NCBI RefSeq assembly: GCF_001282945.1
Contig: NZ_CDMG01000002.1
Coordinates: forward strand, 275,039-339,038
Direction of reading: 5' to 3'
Length of the DNA stretch: 64,000 nucleotides
Source of the DNA: Helicobacter ailurogastricus
GTDB lineage: Bacteria > Campylobacterota > Campylobacteria > Campylobacterales > Helicobacteraceae
Shown here piece after piece: positions 27,316 to 36,152 of the stretch. The first letter of the stretch is position 1. Every line of letters begins with the position of its first letter. The notes beneath the pieces are model-generated. The model was not told the origin of the DNA and did not search any database. It was given only the letters and a program-made list of their open reading frames with translations. The translations under genes and the position numbers were made by a program.

Positions 27316-28342
27316 GCAGAAATTTAGGGGCATAGACCAAACGGGTGTGCGGGCTAATGTCTGTGTCATATAAAGGGGAAAAATCTTTACATCTAAACAG
27401 CTCCACCCCCACTCTTGCGACCATCGCCGCATTGTCGCTGCAAAATTCTAGGGGGGCTAACAATAAATCCCGCCCAAATTCATTGCAAAGGGCGTTGATG
27501 CGCTCACGCACATATAAATTCGCGCTCACCCCCCCCACTAGCCCCAAGGTTTTAATGGGGCTGTTGGCAAAATAGCGGCGCAGGTTTTGCAATAGGTGGG
27601 CGGTGGCTGTCTTTTGAAAACCGGCGCACAAGCGGGCTTTAAAGCTCTCTGAAACAGCCCCCTTTTCTTTTTCTTGCATAATGGCTAGACGGGTAGCGTT
27701 TTTAAGCCCTGAAAAGCTAAAGGCTAAACCCTTGTGATCTTTAAGCGGGAGGGTGAATTTTAGCTCTTCTCGTGGAGGGCAAGCTTTCGCTAGACTCTCT
27801 ACCACAGGCCCGCCCGGATAGCTAAGGCCCAGCATTTTAGACACCTTGTCAAAGCTTTCGCCCAAGCTATCGTCCAAGCTTTTAGCCACAATTTGCATCT
27901 CCTGCGGGCCATGCGCTTCCACAATGAGGGTGTGCCCGCCTGAAACGAGCAACACGCTTAGGGGAAAGATAGGGGGTTTGTCGATGAAAAGCGAAAAAAT
28001 ATGGGCTTGCAAGTGATCTATTGCAATTAAGGGGATGTTTAAGCCCAAAGCCAAAGTTTTAGCCAGCATCAGTCCTTCTAAAAGGGTAACACTCAAGCCC
28101 GGGCAAGTGGTGATGGCTATGGCTTTGAGCGCGCCAAAGCCGTTTAAAAAGTCTTTAGCCCTTTGGGCCAAGAGGGGAAGATTGAGCGCGTGTAGGCGCG
28201 AGGCAAGCTCGGGCACAACCCCGCCATAGGGGCTGTGAGCGCTTTCTTGTGAAATTTTAGAGTGCCAAAGCAATTTGGCGGTTTGTAGATCAACAAGCGC
28301 TAACGAGCTGTCATCGCAACTGCTTTCAATGCCAAGCAACAT
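27311..28342 (-). CDS. tsaD: tRNA threonylcarbamoyltransferase subunit TsaD
   Basis: About 343 residues. With TsaB/E it transfers threonylcarbamoyl to A37 of ANN-decoding tRNAs. The start MLLGIESSCDDSSLA (ATG 28342) is the family N-terminus; the frame extends 16 codons further upstream but without homology. Metal-binding His pair DHLQAH, SGGHTLIVEA, KMLGLSYPGGP and the late SDNAAMVA segment are present. HypF in this window carries a related Kae1-like domain. Confidence 0.95.
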   Translation of the reverse strand: MLLGIESSCDDSSLALVDLQTAKLLWHSKISQESAHSPYGGVVPELASRLHALNLPLLAQRAKDFLNGFGALKAIAITTCPGLSVTLLEGLMLAKTLALGLNIPLIAIDHLQAHIFSLFIDKPPIFPLSVLLVSGGHTLIVEAHGPQEMQIVAKSLDDSLGESFDKVSKMLGLSYPGGPVVESLAKACPPREELKFTLPLKDHKGLAFSFSGLKNATRLAIMQEKEKGAVSESFKARLCAGFQKTATAHLLQNLRRYFANSPIKTLGLVGGVSANLYVRERINALCNEFGRDLLLAPLEFCSDNAAMVARVGVELFRCKDFSPLYDTDISPHTRLVYAPKFLL

Positions 28343-28429
28343 GTTTATTAAAACCCCCTTAATTTGCTTGTGGGCGCGCTCTAAGAGCAAGCCTTGTGCC
28401 CAAAAGGGCTATTTTAGCGTATTTATGGC

Positions 28430-28435
28430 TATAAT
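28430..28435 (+). promoter_or_regulatory. -10 box for agmatine deiminase-hypF-hypE
   Basis: TATAAT in GGCTATAATAAG, 28 bases upstream of the ATG at 28463. With gaps of 6 and 3 bases downstream, it probably drives all three genes. Confidence 0.55.
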
Positions 28436-28462
28436 AAGAGCGCATTACATTAAAGGGATTCT

Positions 28463-29464
28463 ATGAAAAGATTGAAGGCCGAGTGGGAAGAGCAAAGCGC
28501 CATTTTAATGGCCTTTCCCCACACCGCCACCGACTGGGGGGCATATCTAGCAGAGGCACAAGAGTGTTTTTACAACACCATTTGCGATTTGAGCCATTAC
28601 CAAAATGTGATTGTTTGCGTGCATCCTAACGACACCAAGAGCCAAGATAGCCTAGCCAAGCTTGATCAAGTGCAAATCGTCTTGATAGACTTCAACGACA
28701 CATGGGCGCGCGACTTTGGCCCCTTGTGCGTGGAAACGGGCGGGGTAGCGCTTTACTTAGATTTTATCTTCAATGCGTGGGGGGGCAAGTACCAAGCCCA
28801 CCTAGACAACGCCATCAGCTCCAAGCTCTCCCAAAAAGGGCTTTTAAGACACCCCCTGCGCTCTGTCAATTTTGTGTTAGAGGGCGGGAGTGTGGAGAGC
28901 GATGGCGTAGGGACGATTTTAACCACCACTTCTTGTCTCTTAAACCCCGATCGCAACCCCAACTTAGACCAAGCGCGCATTGAGGGGGTGTTAAAGCAAG
29001 AGCTGGGGGCAGAGCAAATTTTATGGCTAGAAGTGCAACCTTTAGAAGGAGACGACACAGACGGGCACATCGACACTTTGGCTCGCTTTTTAGACCCGGA
29101 CACCATCGCCTATGTGAGCTGTGAGGATAGAAACGACTCGCACTACAATGACTTAAAAAACATGGAGGCGCAATTGCGCCGTTTTAGAAACACCAAAGGA
29201 AAAAAATATAGACTCTTGCCCCTGCCCCTGCCCCGCCCTAAGTTTCATCAGGGCGTGCGCTTGCCCGCCACTTATGCGAATTTTTTATGGGTGAATAACA
29301 ATGGACAAAGGGTGTTGTTTGTCCCCACCTATAAAGACCCCGCCGATAACAGGGTGTTAAAACTCTTAGAGGCTAATACGGGGGTGGAGGTCGTGGGCGT
29401 GGATTGTTCCATGCTCATCCGGCAAAAGGGCAGTTTGCACTGCGCGGCCATGCAACTTTACTAG
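28463..29464 (+). CDS. Agmatine deiminase / PAD-family protein
   Basis: A 333-residue guanidino-group-modifying enzyme. N-terminal AEWEEQSAILMAFPH, the DTWARDFGP segment, GGSVESDGVGT, the catalytic GDDTDGHIDTLARF and the C-terminal nucleophile Cys in KGSLHCAAMQL match bacterial agmatine deiminase, which yields N-carbamoylputrescine and ammonia. Ammonia release and polyamine supply both suit a gastric acid-exposed organism that also has NspC. It heads the hypF-hypE run, an order I remember from H. pylori. Confidence 0.93.
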   Translation: MKRLKAEWEEQSAILMAFPHTATDWGAYLAEAQECFYNTICDLSHYQNVIVCVHPNDTKSQDSLAKLDQVQIVLIDFNDTWARDFGPLCVETGGVALYLDFIFNAWGGKYQAHLDNAISSKLSQKGLLRHPLRSVNFVLEGGSVESDGVGTILTTTSCLLNPDRNPNLDQARIEGVLKQELGAEQILWLEVQPLEGDDTDGHIDTLARFLDPDTIAYVSCEDRNDSHYNDLKNMEAQLRRFRNTKGKKYRLLPLPLPRPKFHQGVRLPATYANFLWVNNNGQRVLFVPTYKDPADNRVLKLLEANTGVEVVGVDCSMLIRQKGSLHCAAMQLY

Positions 29465-29470
29465 GGCTCT

Positions 29471-31663
29471 TTGGTTAAGCTTGTCATTAGTGGGCGGGTG
29501 CAGGGCGTGGGCTTTCGCCCTTTTGTCTATCGCACCGCTAAGAAGCTTGGCACAAAAGGTTATGTTTGTAATGTGGGCGGGCAGGTTGAGGTGGTGCTTG
29601 AAAAGGCGCATTTACAGGCATTTTTACAAGAGTTAGAGCACAAACCCAAAGAAGCCCAAATCACCAGCATCGCCCAAGAGCCCACACCCCCGCAAAACCA
29701 CCCCTTTCACATCGCCCCGAGTTGTGGGGTTTCTTTAAGCTTAAAAGACAATTTACCCCTAGATTTAGCCATATGTGCGGATTGCCTAAAAGACACACAA
29801 GACCCCAAAAGCCGTTTTTATCGCTACCCCTTCACGGCGTGTGCGCATTGTGGCCCGCGCTTTAGTTTGCTAGAAAGCTTGCCCTACGATCGCCCCAAAA
29901 CTTCTATGAAAAACTTTAAACTCTGTGCGGCTTGCACTAAGGATTACAACGACCCCACGAGTCGGCGCTTTTTTGCCCAAAGTTTAAGTTGCCCCCAATG
30001 CCCCATCAAATTAAGCTTTTACAACCAAGAGGGCATCGAGAGTCAAAACGCCCTAAAAGAAGCCATCAACGCCCTAAAAAGAGGGGAGGTGGTGGCGCTT
30101 AAGGGCGTGGGGGGCTTTGCGCTCACGGCTCTGGCCACAAATAAAAAAGCCATAGAGCAAATCCGCCAAATCAAAGCCCGCCCCTTTAAGCCCCTAGCCC
30201 TGATGGTGTCCCTACAGGAGGCGTTAGAGTGCGTGCATTTAAACCAACGAGAGCTAGACGCTCTCGTCTCTAAAGAAGCCCCCATTGTGTTGGCCCGCAA
30301 AAAAACCCACATTTACGAGCATTTAGCCCCAAATTTAGACAGCTTGGGCGTGCTCTTGCCCTACACCGCTTTACACCATTTGATCTTGCAAGAGGTGAAA
30401 GCGATTGTCTTTACCAGCGCAAATTTAAAGGGCGAACCCATCATCACAGATTTCAAGGAATTGCAAGCCAAATTGCCTAGGCTGTGCGTTTTAACCCATG
30501 AGCGCCCCATAGTGCATGGCATAGATGATAGCGTGGTGCGCCTTGTGGCGGGCAAGATGCGCCTTGTGCGCCTTGCTAGAGGCTATGCCCCCCTGCACTT
30601 AAGGCTAAAGGCACCTAAAAACACCCTAGGCATGGGGGCGCAAAACAAGGCAAATTTATGTTTCATCAAAGAGGGCTGTTTGGTTACGCCAGAGCTTGGC
30701 GGGCTTGATAGCGTGGCAAGTGTACAGCGTTATAAACAAGATTTAGATTTTTTTACCAAACTCTATCGCAAGCCTGAAATCATAGGGCTGGATTTACACC
30801 CCAATTACACGGCTAGCCAAATTGGCAAAGAGCAAGGTGCTCCCTTTAAAGAGGTGCAACACCACGCCGCCCACCTGCACGCCCTGCTTGCTGAGTGGGG
30901 GCTAAAGCACTCTTTTAAAGAGGGGCAGGCTGTGATCGCCTTTATTTGCGATGGGTTTGGGCTGGCGCAAGATAAGAGCCTTTGGGGTGGGGAGGTCTTT
31001 TTAGCCACCTATCAAGCGGGCAAGTTTCACACCAAACATTTGCACAGCCTGCAATCTACCCTTTACCCCCGCTCTACAAATTTATTAAAAGACGCTAACA
31101 GCCTAGCCTATGCTTTGGCCTATCAACATAACCTAGCCTTTGCGCCCCTACTTTTAGAGCCCACAAAAGCGCACAACATCGCTACACTCATCACTAAGCA
31201 GATTGCCACCATCTCGAGCACTTCTGTGGGGCGCTTATTTGACGCTGTGGCTGGCTTTTGCAAAGTGGGTGGCTTTAACACCTATGAAGCCCAAAGCGCC
31301 ATGCAATTAGAAAGCCTAGCTGCCACCCACCCCACTAACGACATTTACCCCTTTGAAATCCAAAAAGACATTTCAATCGCCCCCATGCTAAGGGCAATGG
31401 AGCAAGACATTTTAGCCCAGCGTTACGCTTTAGTGGCTAAAAAGTTTCACAACACTTTAGCCCACATTGCCCTAAGTTTATCTGTGCGCTACAATTTGCC
31501 CTTGCTCTTGGGCGGGGGGGTGTTTTTAAACCGCTTGCTTGGCGACACCCTTCAAGAGATTTTTAAAACTAGGGTTTTCTTTTTGCCTGAAGCGTTGCCC
31601 CCCACAGACGGGGCTTTGGCGTTGGGGCAAGCCCATTTTATGGCAAATTCATTTAAGGGGTAG
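29471..31663 (+). CDS. hypF: Hydrogenase maturation carbamoyltransferase HypF
   Basis: 730 residues. It makes thiocarbamate on HypE for the CN ligands of [NiFe] hydrogenase. Domains in order: acylphosphatase (about 1-88, RVQGVGFRPFVYR), zinc fingers (CADC, CAHC, CAAC, CPQC within about 98-180), YrdC-like (about 185-370, starting LKRGEVVALKGVGGFAL) and a Kae1-like C-terminal domain (LHPNYTASQIG, VQHHAAHLHALLAEWG, GGGVFLNRLL). The start is TTG 29471, 6 bases after the deiminase stop, with weak GGGCTC upstream. Confidence 0.95.
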   Translation: MVKLVISGRVQGVGFRPFVYRTAKKLGTKGYVCNVGGQVEVVLEKAHLQAFLQELEHKPKEAQITSIAQEPTPPQNHPFHIAPSCGVSLSLKDNLPLDLAICADCLKDTQDPKSRFYRYPFTACAHCGPRFSLLESLPYDRPKTSMKNFKLCAACTKDYNDPTSRRFFAQSLSCPQCPIKLSFYNQEGIESQNALKEAINALKRGEVVALKGVGGFALTALATNKKAIEQIRQIKARPFKPLALMVSLQEALECVHLNQRELDALVSKEAPIVLARKKTHIYEHLAPNLDSLGVLLPYTALHHLILQEVKAIVFTSANLKGEPIITDFKELQAKLPRLCVLTHERPIVHGIDDSVVRLVAGKMRLVRLARGYAPLHLRLKAPKNTLGMGAQNKANLCFIKEGCLVTPELGGLDSVASVQRYKQDLDFFTKLYRKPEIIGLDLHPNYTASQIGKEQGAPFKEVQHHAAHLHALLAEWGLKHSFKEGQAVIAFICDGFGLAQDKSLWGGEVFLATYQAGKFHTKHLHSLQSTLYPRSTNLLKDANSLAYALAYQHNLAFAPLLLEPTKAHNIATLITKQIATISSTSVGRLFDAVAGFCKVGGFNTYEAQSAMQLESLAATHPTNDIYPFEIQKDISIAPMLRAMEQDILAQRYALVAKKFHNTLAHIALSLSVRYNLPLLLGGGVFLNRLLGDTLQEIFKTRVFFLPEALPPTDGALALGQAHFMANSFKG

Positions 31664-31666
31664 TGC

Positions 31667-32656
31667 ATGCAAATCGTCAGTTTAAGCTGTGGCAATGGAG
31701 GCAAAGAGGGGCAGGCTCTCATAGAGAAAGTTTTTAAGCCCTATTTGCAAGATTTTTTAGTGGCGGAGGGCGAGGATAGCGGAGTGTTTAGGGCTGGCGG
31801 AGAGTGGGCCATGAGCACGGATAGTTTTGTCATTGACCCGATCGTTTTTAAAGGGGGGGACATTGGCAAGTTGTGCGTGTGTGGGAGCGCCAATGATGTG
31901 TGCATGGGTGGCGCACACCCCAAGTATTTGAGCGTGGGTTTTATCTTAGAGGAGGGGCTAGAAGTCACATTGTTGCAACAAATCCTAAGCTCCATCAAAG
32001 AGCAGTTAAATTTAGGCGGGCTTAAATTGCTCTCGCTAGACACAAAGGTCGTGCCTAAAGGCTGTGTGGATAAAATTTTTATCAACACCACCGCTTTAGG
32101 CTCTGTGCTTTACCCCAATTTGAGTGCGAAAAATTTAAAAGAGGGGCAGGCGATCATTGTGAGCGGACCCATTGGCACGCACGGGGCCATGATCTTTTCC
32201 CAAAGGGCTGAAATCCAACTGGACACGCCTTTAGCCAGCGATTGCCAGCAGTTATTCCCTTTGCTTGAGTCTGTGTTTCAAAGTGATTACAAGCTTCACG
32301 CTTTAAGGGACGCGACAAGGGGGGGGCTAGCCTCCGTCTTGCACGAGTGGGCGCAAAGCTCGAGCGTAGGCATAGAGGTCAAGGAGGATCAAATCCCCAT
32401 TTTAGAGGGGGTTAGGGGGGTGTGTGAGATTTTGGGTTTAGAGCCCTATGTTTTGGCTAATGAGGGGGTTTGTGTGTTAAGCGTTAAGGCAAGCGATGCG
32501 CCTAGAGTGTGCGCCCTCATGCAAGAGAGCGGGGCTAAAAAGGCTTGCGCGATCGGACAGGTTGTGGCAGGTGGGGGCGTGTTTTTAAAAACCCCTTGGG
32601 GCTCTAAACGCCCTTTAGACATTTTAGAGGGCGAGCTCTTGCCTAGGATTTGTTAG
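31667..32656 (+). CDS. hypE: Hydrogenase maturation protein HypE
   Basis: A 329-residue ATP-dependent dehydratase that turns the thiocarbamate received from HypF into thiocyanate. The AIRS-type fold shows STDSFVIDPIVFKGGDIG, CGSANDVCMGGA, RDATRGGLASVLHEWA, and the essential C-terminal Cys ending (LLPRIC) that is the carbamoylation site. It starts 3 bases after the hypF stop. Confidence 0.97.
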   Translation: MQIVSLSCGNGGKEGQALIEKVFKPYLQDFLVAEGEDSGVFRAGGEWAMSTDSFVIDPIVFKGGDIGKLCVCGSANDVCMGGAHPKYLSVGFILEEGLEVTLLQQILSSIKEQLNLGGLKLLSLDTKVVPKGCVDKIFINTTALGSVLYPNLSAKNLKEGQAIIVSGPIGTHGAMIFSQRAEIQLDTPLASDCQQLFPLLESVFQSDYKLHALRDATRGGLASVLHEWAQSSSVGIEVKEDQIPILEGVRGVCEILGLEPYVLANEGVCVLSVKASDAPRVCALMQESGAKKACAIGQVVAGGGVFLKTPWGSKRPLDILEGELLPRIC

Positions 32657-32692
32657 CCAAAAGTTATAGGATTATTTACTTTGTTGGCCTAA
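32653..32692 (+). other. Imperfect inverted repeat upstream of amiE
   Basis: TTAGCCAA and TTGGCCTAA flank an AT-rich core containing TATAGGATTATTT, 40 bases upstream of the amiE ATG. It could be a weak hypE terminator or part of the amiE control region; sequence alone cannot decide. Confidence 0.3.
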
Positions 32693-32732
32693 AGTGCTGG
32701 CGCATTTTTGATAAAAAAGTTAAGGAGCGACA

Positions 32733-33749
32733 ATGCGACACGGAGACATCAGCAGCAGTCCAGACACCGTCGGCGTGGCGGTGGTGAATTACAAAATGCC
32801 TAGGCTACACACCAAACAAGAGGTCCTAGACAATTGCCACAACATCGCCAATATGATCGCGGGGATTAAGCAGGGCTTGCCCGGGTTAGATCTAATCATC
32901 TTCCCCGAGTACAGTACACACGGCATTATGTACGATCGCAAAGAAATGTTTGACACGGCTTCAAGCGTGCCCGGTGAAGAAACCACGATTTTTGCCAACG
33001 CATGCCAAAAAAACAAAGTTTGGGGCGTGTTTTCTTTAACGGGTGAAAAACACGAGGACCCCAAAAAAAATCCTTACAACACCTTGATTTTAATCAACGA
33101 CAAGGGTGAAATTGTGCAAAAATACCGCAAGATTTTACCTTGGTGCCCCATTGAGTGTTGGTATCCGGGGGATAGAACTTATGTGGTAGAGGGGCCAAAA
33201 GGCTTGAAAGTTTCTTTGATCATCTGTGATGATGGCAACTATCCTGAAATTTGGCGCGATTGCGCGATGCGCGGGGCAGAGCTCATTGTGCGCTGTCAAG
33301 GCTACATGTATCCTGCTAAAGAACAACAAATCAACATGGTCAAAACCATGGCATGGGCAAACCAGTGCTATGTGGCGGTAGCAAACGCCACGGGCTTTGA
33401 TGGGGTCTATTCTTACTTCGGGCACTCCAGCATTGTGGGCTTTGATGGGCGCACCTTAGGCGAGTGCGGGGAAGAAGAAAATGGGGTACAATACGCCCAG
33501 CTTTCTGTGCACGAAATCCGCGATGCGCGCAAACACGATCAAAGCCAAAACCAACTCTTTAAACTCTTGCATAGAGGCTATAGCGGGGTGTTTATCAGTG
33601 GAGATGGGGACAAGGGCGTGGCCGAATGCCCCTTTGAGTTTTATAAAACTTGGGTCAATGATCCTAAAAAAGCCCAAGAAAATGTGGAAAAATTCACAAG
33701 AAAACACATCGGCGTGAAAGATTGCCCCGTTTACGATTTACCCAATTAG
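32733..33749 (+). CDS. amiE: Aliphatic amidase AmiE
   Basis: A 338-residue nitrilase-superfamily enzyme hydrolysing short aliphatic amides to acid and ammonia. The N-terminus MRHGDISSS...[15 protein letters not shown] is diagnostic of AmiE rather than the formamidase AmiF. Catalytic Glu59 in IFPEYS, Lys134 in KYRKILPW and Cys166 in [13 protein letters not shown] are intact. It stands alone with an AAGGAG ribosome site. In H. pylori amiE responds to acid, nickel and iron regulators by published work; no such box was confirmed here. Ammonia from AmiE would complement urease. Confidence 0.95.
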   Translation: MRHGDISSSPDTVGVAVVNYKMPRLHTKQEVLDNCHNIANMIAGIKQGLPGLDLIIFPEYSTHGIMYDRKEMFDTASSVPGEETTIFANACQKNKVWGVFSLTGEKHEDPKKNPYNTLILINDKGEIVQKYRKILPWCPIECWYPGDRTYVVEGPKGLKVSLIICDDGNYPEIWRDCAMRGAELIVRCQGYMYPAKEQQINMVKTMAWANQCYVAVANATGFDGVYSYFGHSSIVGFDGRTLGECGEEENGVQYAQLSVHEIRDARKHDQSQNQLFKLLHRGYSGVFISGDGDKGVAECPFEFYKTWVNDPKKAQENVEKFTRKHIGVKDCPVYDLPN

Positions 33750-33781
33750 TGTGATTGTGGGGGCTTTAATTAAAAGTGTGT

Positions 33782-33787
33782 TATAAT
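33782..33787 (+). promoter_or_regulatory. -10 box for the small lipoprotein gene
   Basis: TATAAT in GTGTTATAATTGC, 35 bases upstream of the ATG at 33822, which has AAGGAG nearby. Confidence 0.55.
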
Positions 33788-33821
33788 TGCGGATTCTTAA
33801 AACAATAAAAGAAGGAGACCC

Positions 33822-34025
33822 ATGCAAGCACGCCTTTTATGCGCCGCCTTTTGCGCCGTTCTTTTGATGACCGGTTGTGCTAGTGATGCCCCCACCAAAA
33901 GTGCAGCGCCTAGCAAGTCCGCCACGGCTAAGAAAGCCCCAGCCCCCGCACAAAGCGCGCAACAAAACGACGATGACGATGATGACATCAATTACGAAAG
34001 ACAATTAATCCGGGGCAAAAAGTAG
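33822..34025 (+). CDS. Small Ala/Asp-rich lipoprotein
   Basis: 67 residues. A signal peptide ends in the lipobox LMTGC (Cys19). A low-complexity Ala/Lys/Ser/Pro linker and an acidic Asp6 run (about residues 50-55) follow, then NYERQLIRGKK. A strong promoter, a strong AAGGAG and a following terminator hairpin make it a single-gene unit. No family is recognised. The Asp run is encoded by GAC/GAT repeats (33968-33987). Confidence 0.75.
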   Translation: MQARLLCAAFCAVLLMTGCASDAPTKSAAPSKSATAKKAPAPAQSAQQNDDDDDDINYERQLIRGKK

Positions 34026-34057
34026 GGCACGTTGCTTTTTAAGCGGGCCTTTGGCCT

Positions 34058-34078
34058 AGACGGGCCTTTGGCCCGTCT
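34058..34078. terminator. Bidirectional terminator hairpin
   Basis: AGACGGGCC-TTT-GGCCCGTCT is a perfect 9-bp stem between the lipoprotein gene (+) and tRNA-Pro (-), which converge. An upstream copy of CGGGCCTTTGGCC (34044-34056) and outer complementary arms (GCAC-GTTGC and GCAAC/GTGC) could form an alternative larger structure. No strong U-run follows. Confidence 0.6.
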
Positions 34079-34136
34079 GCAAAGTGCAACAAAGATTCAA
34101 GAGCTGGTTTATAAAAAGAAAAATTTCATAGGAAAG

Positions 34137-34214
34137 TGGTCGGAGTAGCGGGATTCAAACCCACGACCTCACCCACCCCAAGGGTGCGCGCTAATCAGGC
34201 TGCGCCATACTCCG
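34137..34214 (-). tRNA. tRNA-Pro (GGG)
   Basis: Read on the minus strand: a 7-bp acceptor stem CGGAGTA/TACTCCG, D-arm, anticodon stem CACCC/GGGTG with loop TTGGGGT (anticodon GGG, U33 present), T-arm GTGGG-TTTGAAT-CCCGC, discriminator A and an encoded CCA (34139-34137). It reads CCC and CCU proline codons. Confidence 0.93.
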
Positions 34215-34258
34215 TAAAGGGCTAATTCTATCTAAATAAGATTAACTTTAACTTAAGA

Positions 34259-35353
34259 CTAGAGAGTCTGCACAAAAGCGCGTACCTGAGAATCTAAGGC
34301 TTTGATTTGCTCTAGACTCTCTAAAGCGGGGAGTTTGTCTTTAAAGTGCTCTAGGCTTTGTGCCATGAAAGCGCTCATCTTACCAAAAGAAATGGCCCCC
34401 GCCTTAAAGGCTTTTAGGGCTTCTTCATTGCTGGCGTTAAGCACCACCCCCAATTTTGGTCTTTGCAAAAGCAAATCTTTAAGCCTCCAAAGAGGATACC
34501 TAGCCACATCGATGGGCTCAAATTTTAAGGAAGTGCTGTATAAATCTAGGGGCTTTGTAAGGGCTCGTGGGGCGTTTTTGGGGCTTAGGGCGTGGATGAT
34601 GGGCAAGCGCATGTCGGGTTGGCTTAAGTGTGCGTGGTAGCTTTGGTCTTTAAAGCGCACAAGCGCATGCACACAAGAGCTGCGCTCAATGCACGCATCC
34701 ACGCCAATCCCCCCAAAGAGCCAATGTGCTTCCAAGAGCTCAAAAAGTTTATTGGCCATGCTCGCGGAGTTGATGGTGATGTCTGCGCCCATTTGCCAAT
34801 TTGGGTGTTGCAAGACCTTTTTAAGGCTTTGGTTAGCGATTTGCTCTAGGGGCGTGTCGCGCAAAGCCCCTCCACTGGCGGTTAAAAACAAGGTGTCTAT
34901 GCACTCTTTAGGCGTGTTTTTTAGCAAAGAGTGGAGAGCAAAATGCTCGCTATCAATGGGTAAAATCTGCGCCCCTTTTAAAAGCCACCCGCCCACCACC
35001 AAAGACTCTTTATTGGCTAGGGCTAGAGTTTTGCCTGCACGCGTGGCGCACAAACTCGGCTCAAGCCCCCCAAAGCCCACAAGGGCGTTAAGCACAATTT
35101 CGCTCTGTGAGCTAGCCACCATTTGGGCGATCCCCTCTGCTCCAATAAACACTTCTGTGCTCTTAGGGGCTTTGAGGCGGGGGTAGTCTTGTTTGTCTAA
35201 GAGGGCAACTTTTTTGGGCTTGTGGGCAGCGATTTGGGCGTTTAAAAGCTCAACATTGCGCCCAGCGCTCAACGCTTCTATGGGTAAGTTAAAACACGCA
35301 GACACTTCTAAGGCTTGACGGCCCACTGAGCCCGTGCTGCCTAAAATGATCAT
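34259..35353 (-). CDS. dxr: 1-deoxy-D-xylulose 5-phosphate reductoisomerase Dxr
   Basis: A 364-residue NADPH enzyme for the committed MEP-pathway step. The nucleotide site ILGSTGSVGRQALEV opens the protein. LALANKESLVVGG, PIDSEHFALHSLL, LTASGGALRD and HPNWQMGADITINSASMANK follow. The start is ATG 35353, overlapping the cdsA stop by 4 bases. A short C-terminal helical region ends at the tRNA side. It works upstream of the IspDF fusion. Confidence 0.96.
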   Translation of the reverse strand: MIILGSTGSVGRQALEVSACFNLPIEALSAGRNVELLNAQIAAHKPKKVALLDKQDYPRLKAPKSTEVFIGAEGIAQMVASSQSEIVLNALVGFGGLEPSLCATRAGKTLALANKESLVVGGWLLKGAQILPIDSEHFALHSLLKNTPKECIDTLFLTASGGALRDTPLEQIANQSLKKVLQHPNWQMGADITINSASMANKLFELLEAHWLFGGIGVDACIERSSCVHALVRFKDQSYHAHLSQPDMRLPIIHALSPKNAPRALTKPLDLYSTSLKFEPIDVARYPLWRLKDLLLQRPKLGVVLNASNEEALKAFKAGAISFGKMSAFMAQSLEHFKDKLPALESLEQIKALDSQVRAFVQTL

Positions 35354-36147
35354 AGATGGGCTTCGAGGACTTCTTTAGTGTGCAGTAAAAAGTGCATGCT
35401 TACAGCACCAAAGAGCATGGCATCTAGGCGGTCTAACACACCCCCGTGCCCGGGTAAAATATTCCCACTATCCTTGATGTCTGCCCGCCTTTTTAAAGAG
35501 CTTTCATACAAATCTCCCAAAATGGCGCTTAAGGCTATGATGACACTAATCACAAAGGCGTACAGAAAGCCCACATACTTTAAACCCACCAACCCTCCTG
35601 CTATGCTAGCAAACATAAGGCCGACAAACGCTCCCTCAAAAGTCTTTTTGGGCGAAGTGGGGCTTAAGGGGATGTACCCAAAGAGTCGCCCGCCAAAATA
35701 CGCCCCCACATCGGCAGACATCGCCACCACCACGAGCCACACCGCCGCCATGACTCCAAAATCCTTAAACAAAGCCAAAAAACAGGCAAAGTTCAGGGTT
35801 GGATAGACAAAAAATAGAGAGTGGCGGACATCTACAGCCTTGTAGGCCAAATACCCCGCCACGAACATGCCCACAAAGAGCACGACTTCAATGGAGGGGA
35901 GGATGTAGATCAAAACCCACAGCGCAAACATGCCCACATAGTGCCATGTCGTGGGTGCGGGGCCATAAATCTTTTGATAAATTTGCAAAACTTCATGCCC
36001 GCCAAGCATGTATAACACCCCCAGCACCGCCCAAAACACCCATAAAGAGTTTAAGGAAAACACTGTAACGGCTAAAACAACTAAAAAACCTCCCGTGATG
36101 TAACGGGTTTTTTGACTAGATAACTTTTTTGTTTCCATTTTATTCAT
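35350..36147 (-). CDS. cdsA: Phosphatidate cytidylyltransferase CdsA
   Basis: A 265-residue integral membrane enzyme making CDP-diacylglycerol for phospholipids. About eight hydrophobic segments lead to the signature SADVGAYFGGRLFGYIPLSPTSPKKTFEG-type block (split here: SADVGAYFGGRLFG then SPTSPKKTFEGAFVG) and the C-terminal SSLKRRADIKDSGNILPGHGGVLDRLD, broken as DSGNILPGHGG and DRLDAML. It precedes dxr with a 4-base overlap. Confidence 0.95.
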   Translation of the reverse strand: MNKMETKKLSSQKTRYITGGFLVVLAVTVFSLNSLWVFWAVLGVLYMLGGHEVLQIYQKIYGPAPTTWHYVGMFALWVLIYILPSIEVVLFVGMFVAGYLAYKAVDVRHSLFFVYPTLNFACFLALFKDFGVMAAVWLVVVAMSADVGAYFGGRLFGYIPLSPTSPKKTFEGAFVGLMFASIAGGLVGLKYVGFLYAFVISVIIALSAILGDLYESSLKRRADIKDSGNILPGHGGVLDRLDAMLFGAVSMHFLLHTKEVLEAHL

Positions 36148-36152
36148 AACCT

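Noticed and set aside
34689-35186. 165-codon plus-strand frame
   Set aside because: Antisense to dxr; no Shine-Dalgarno and no recognised family.
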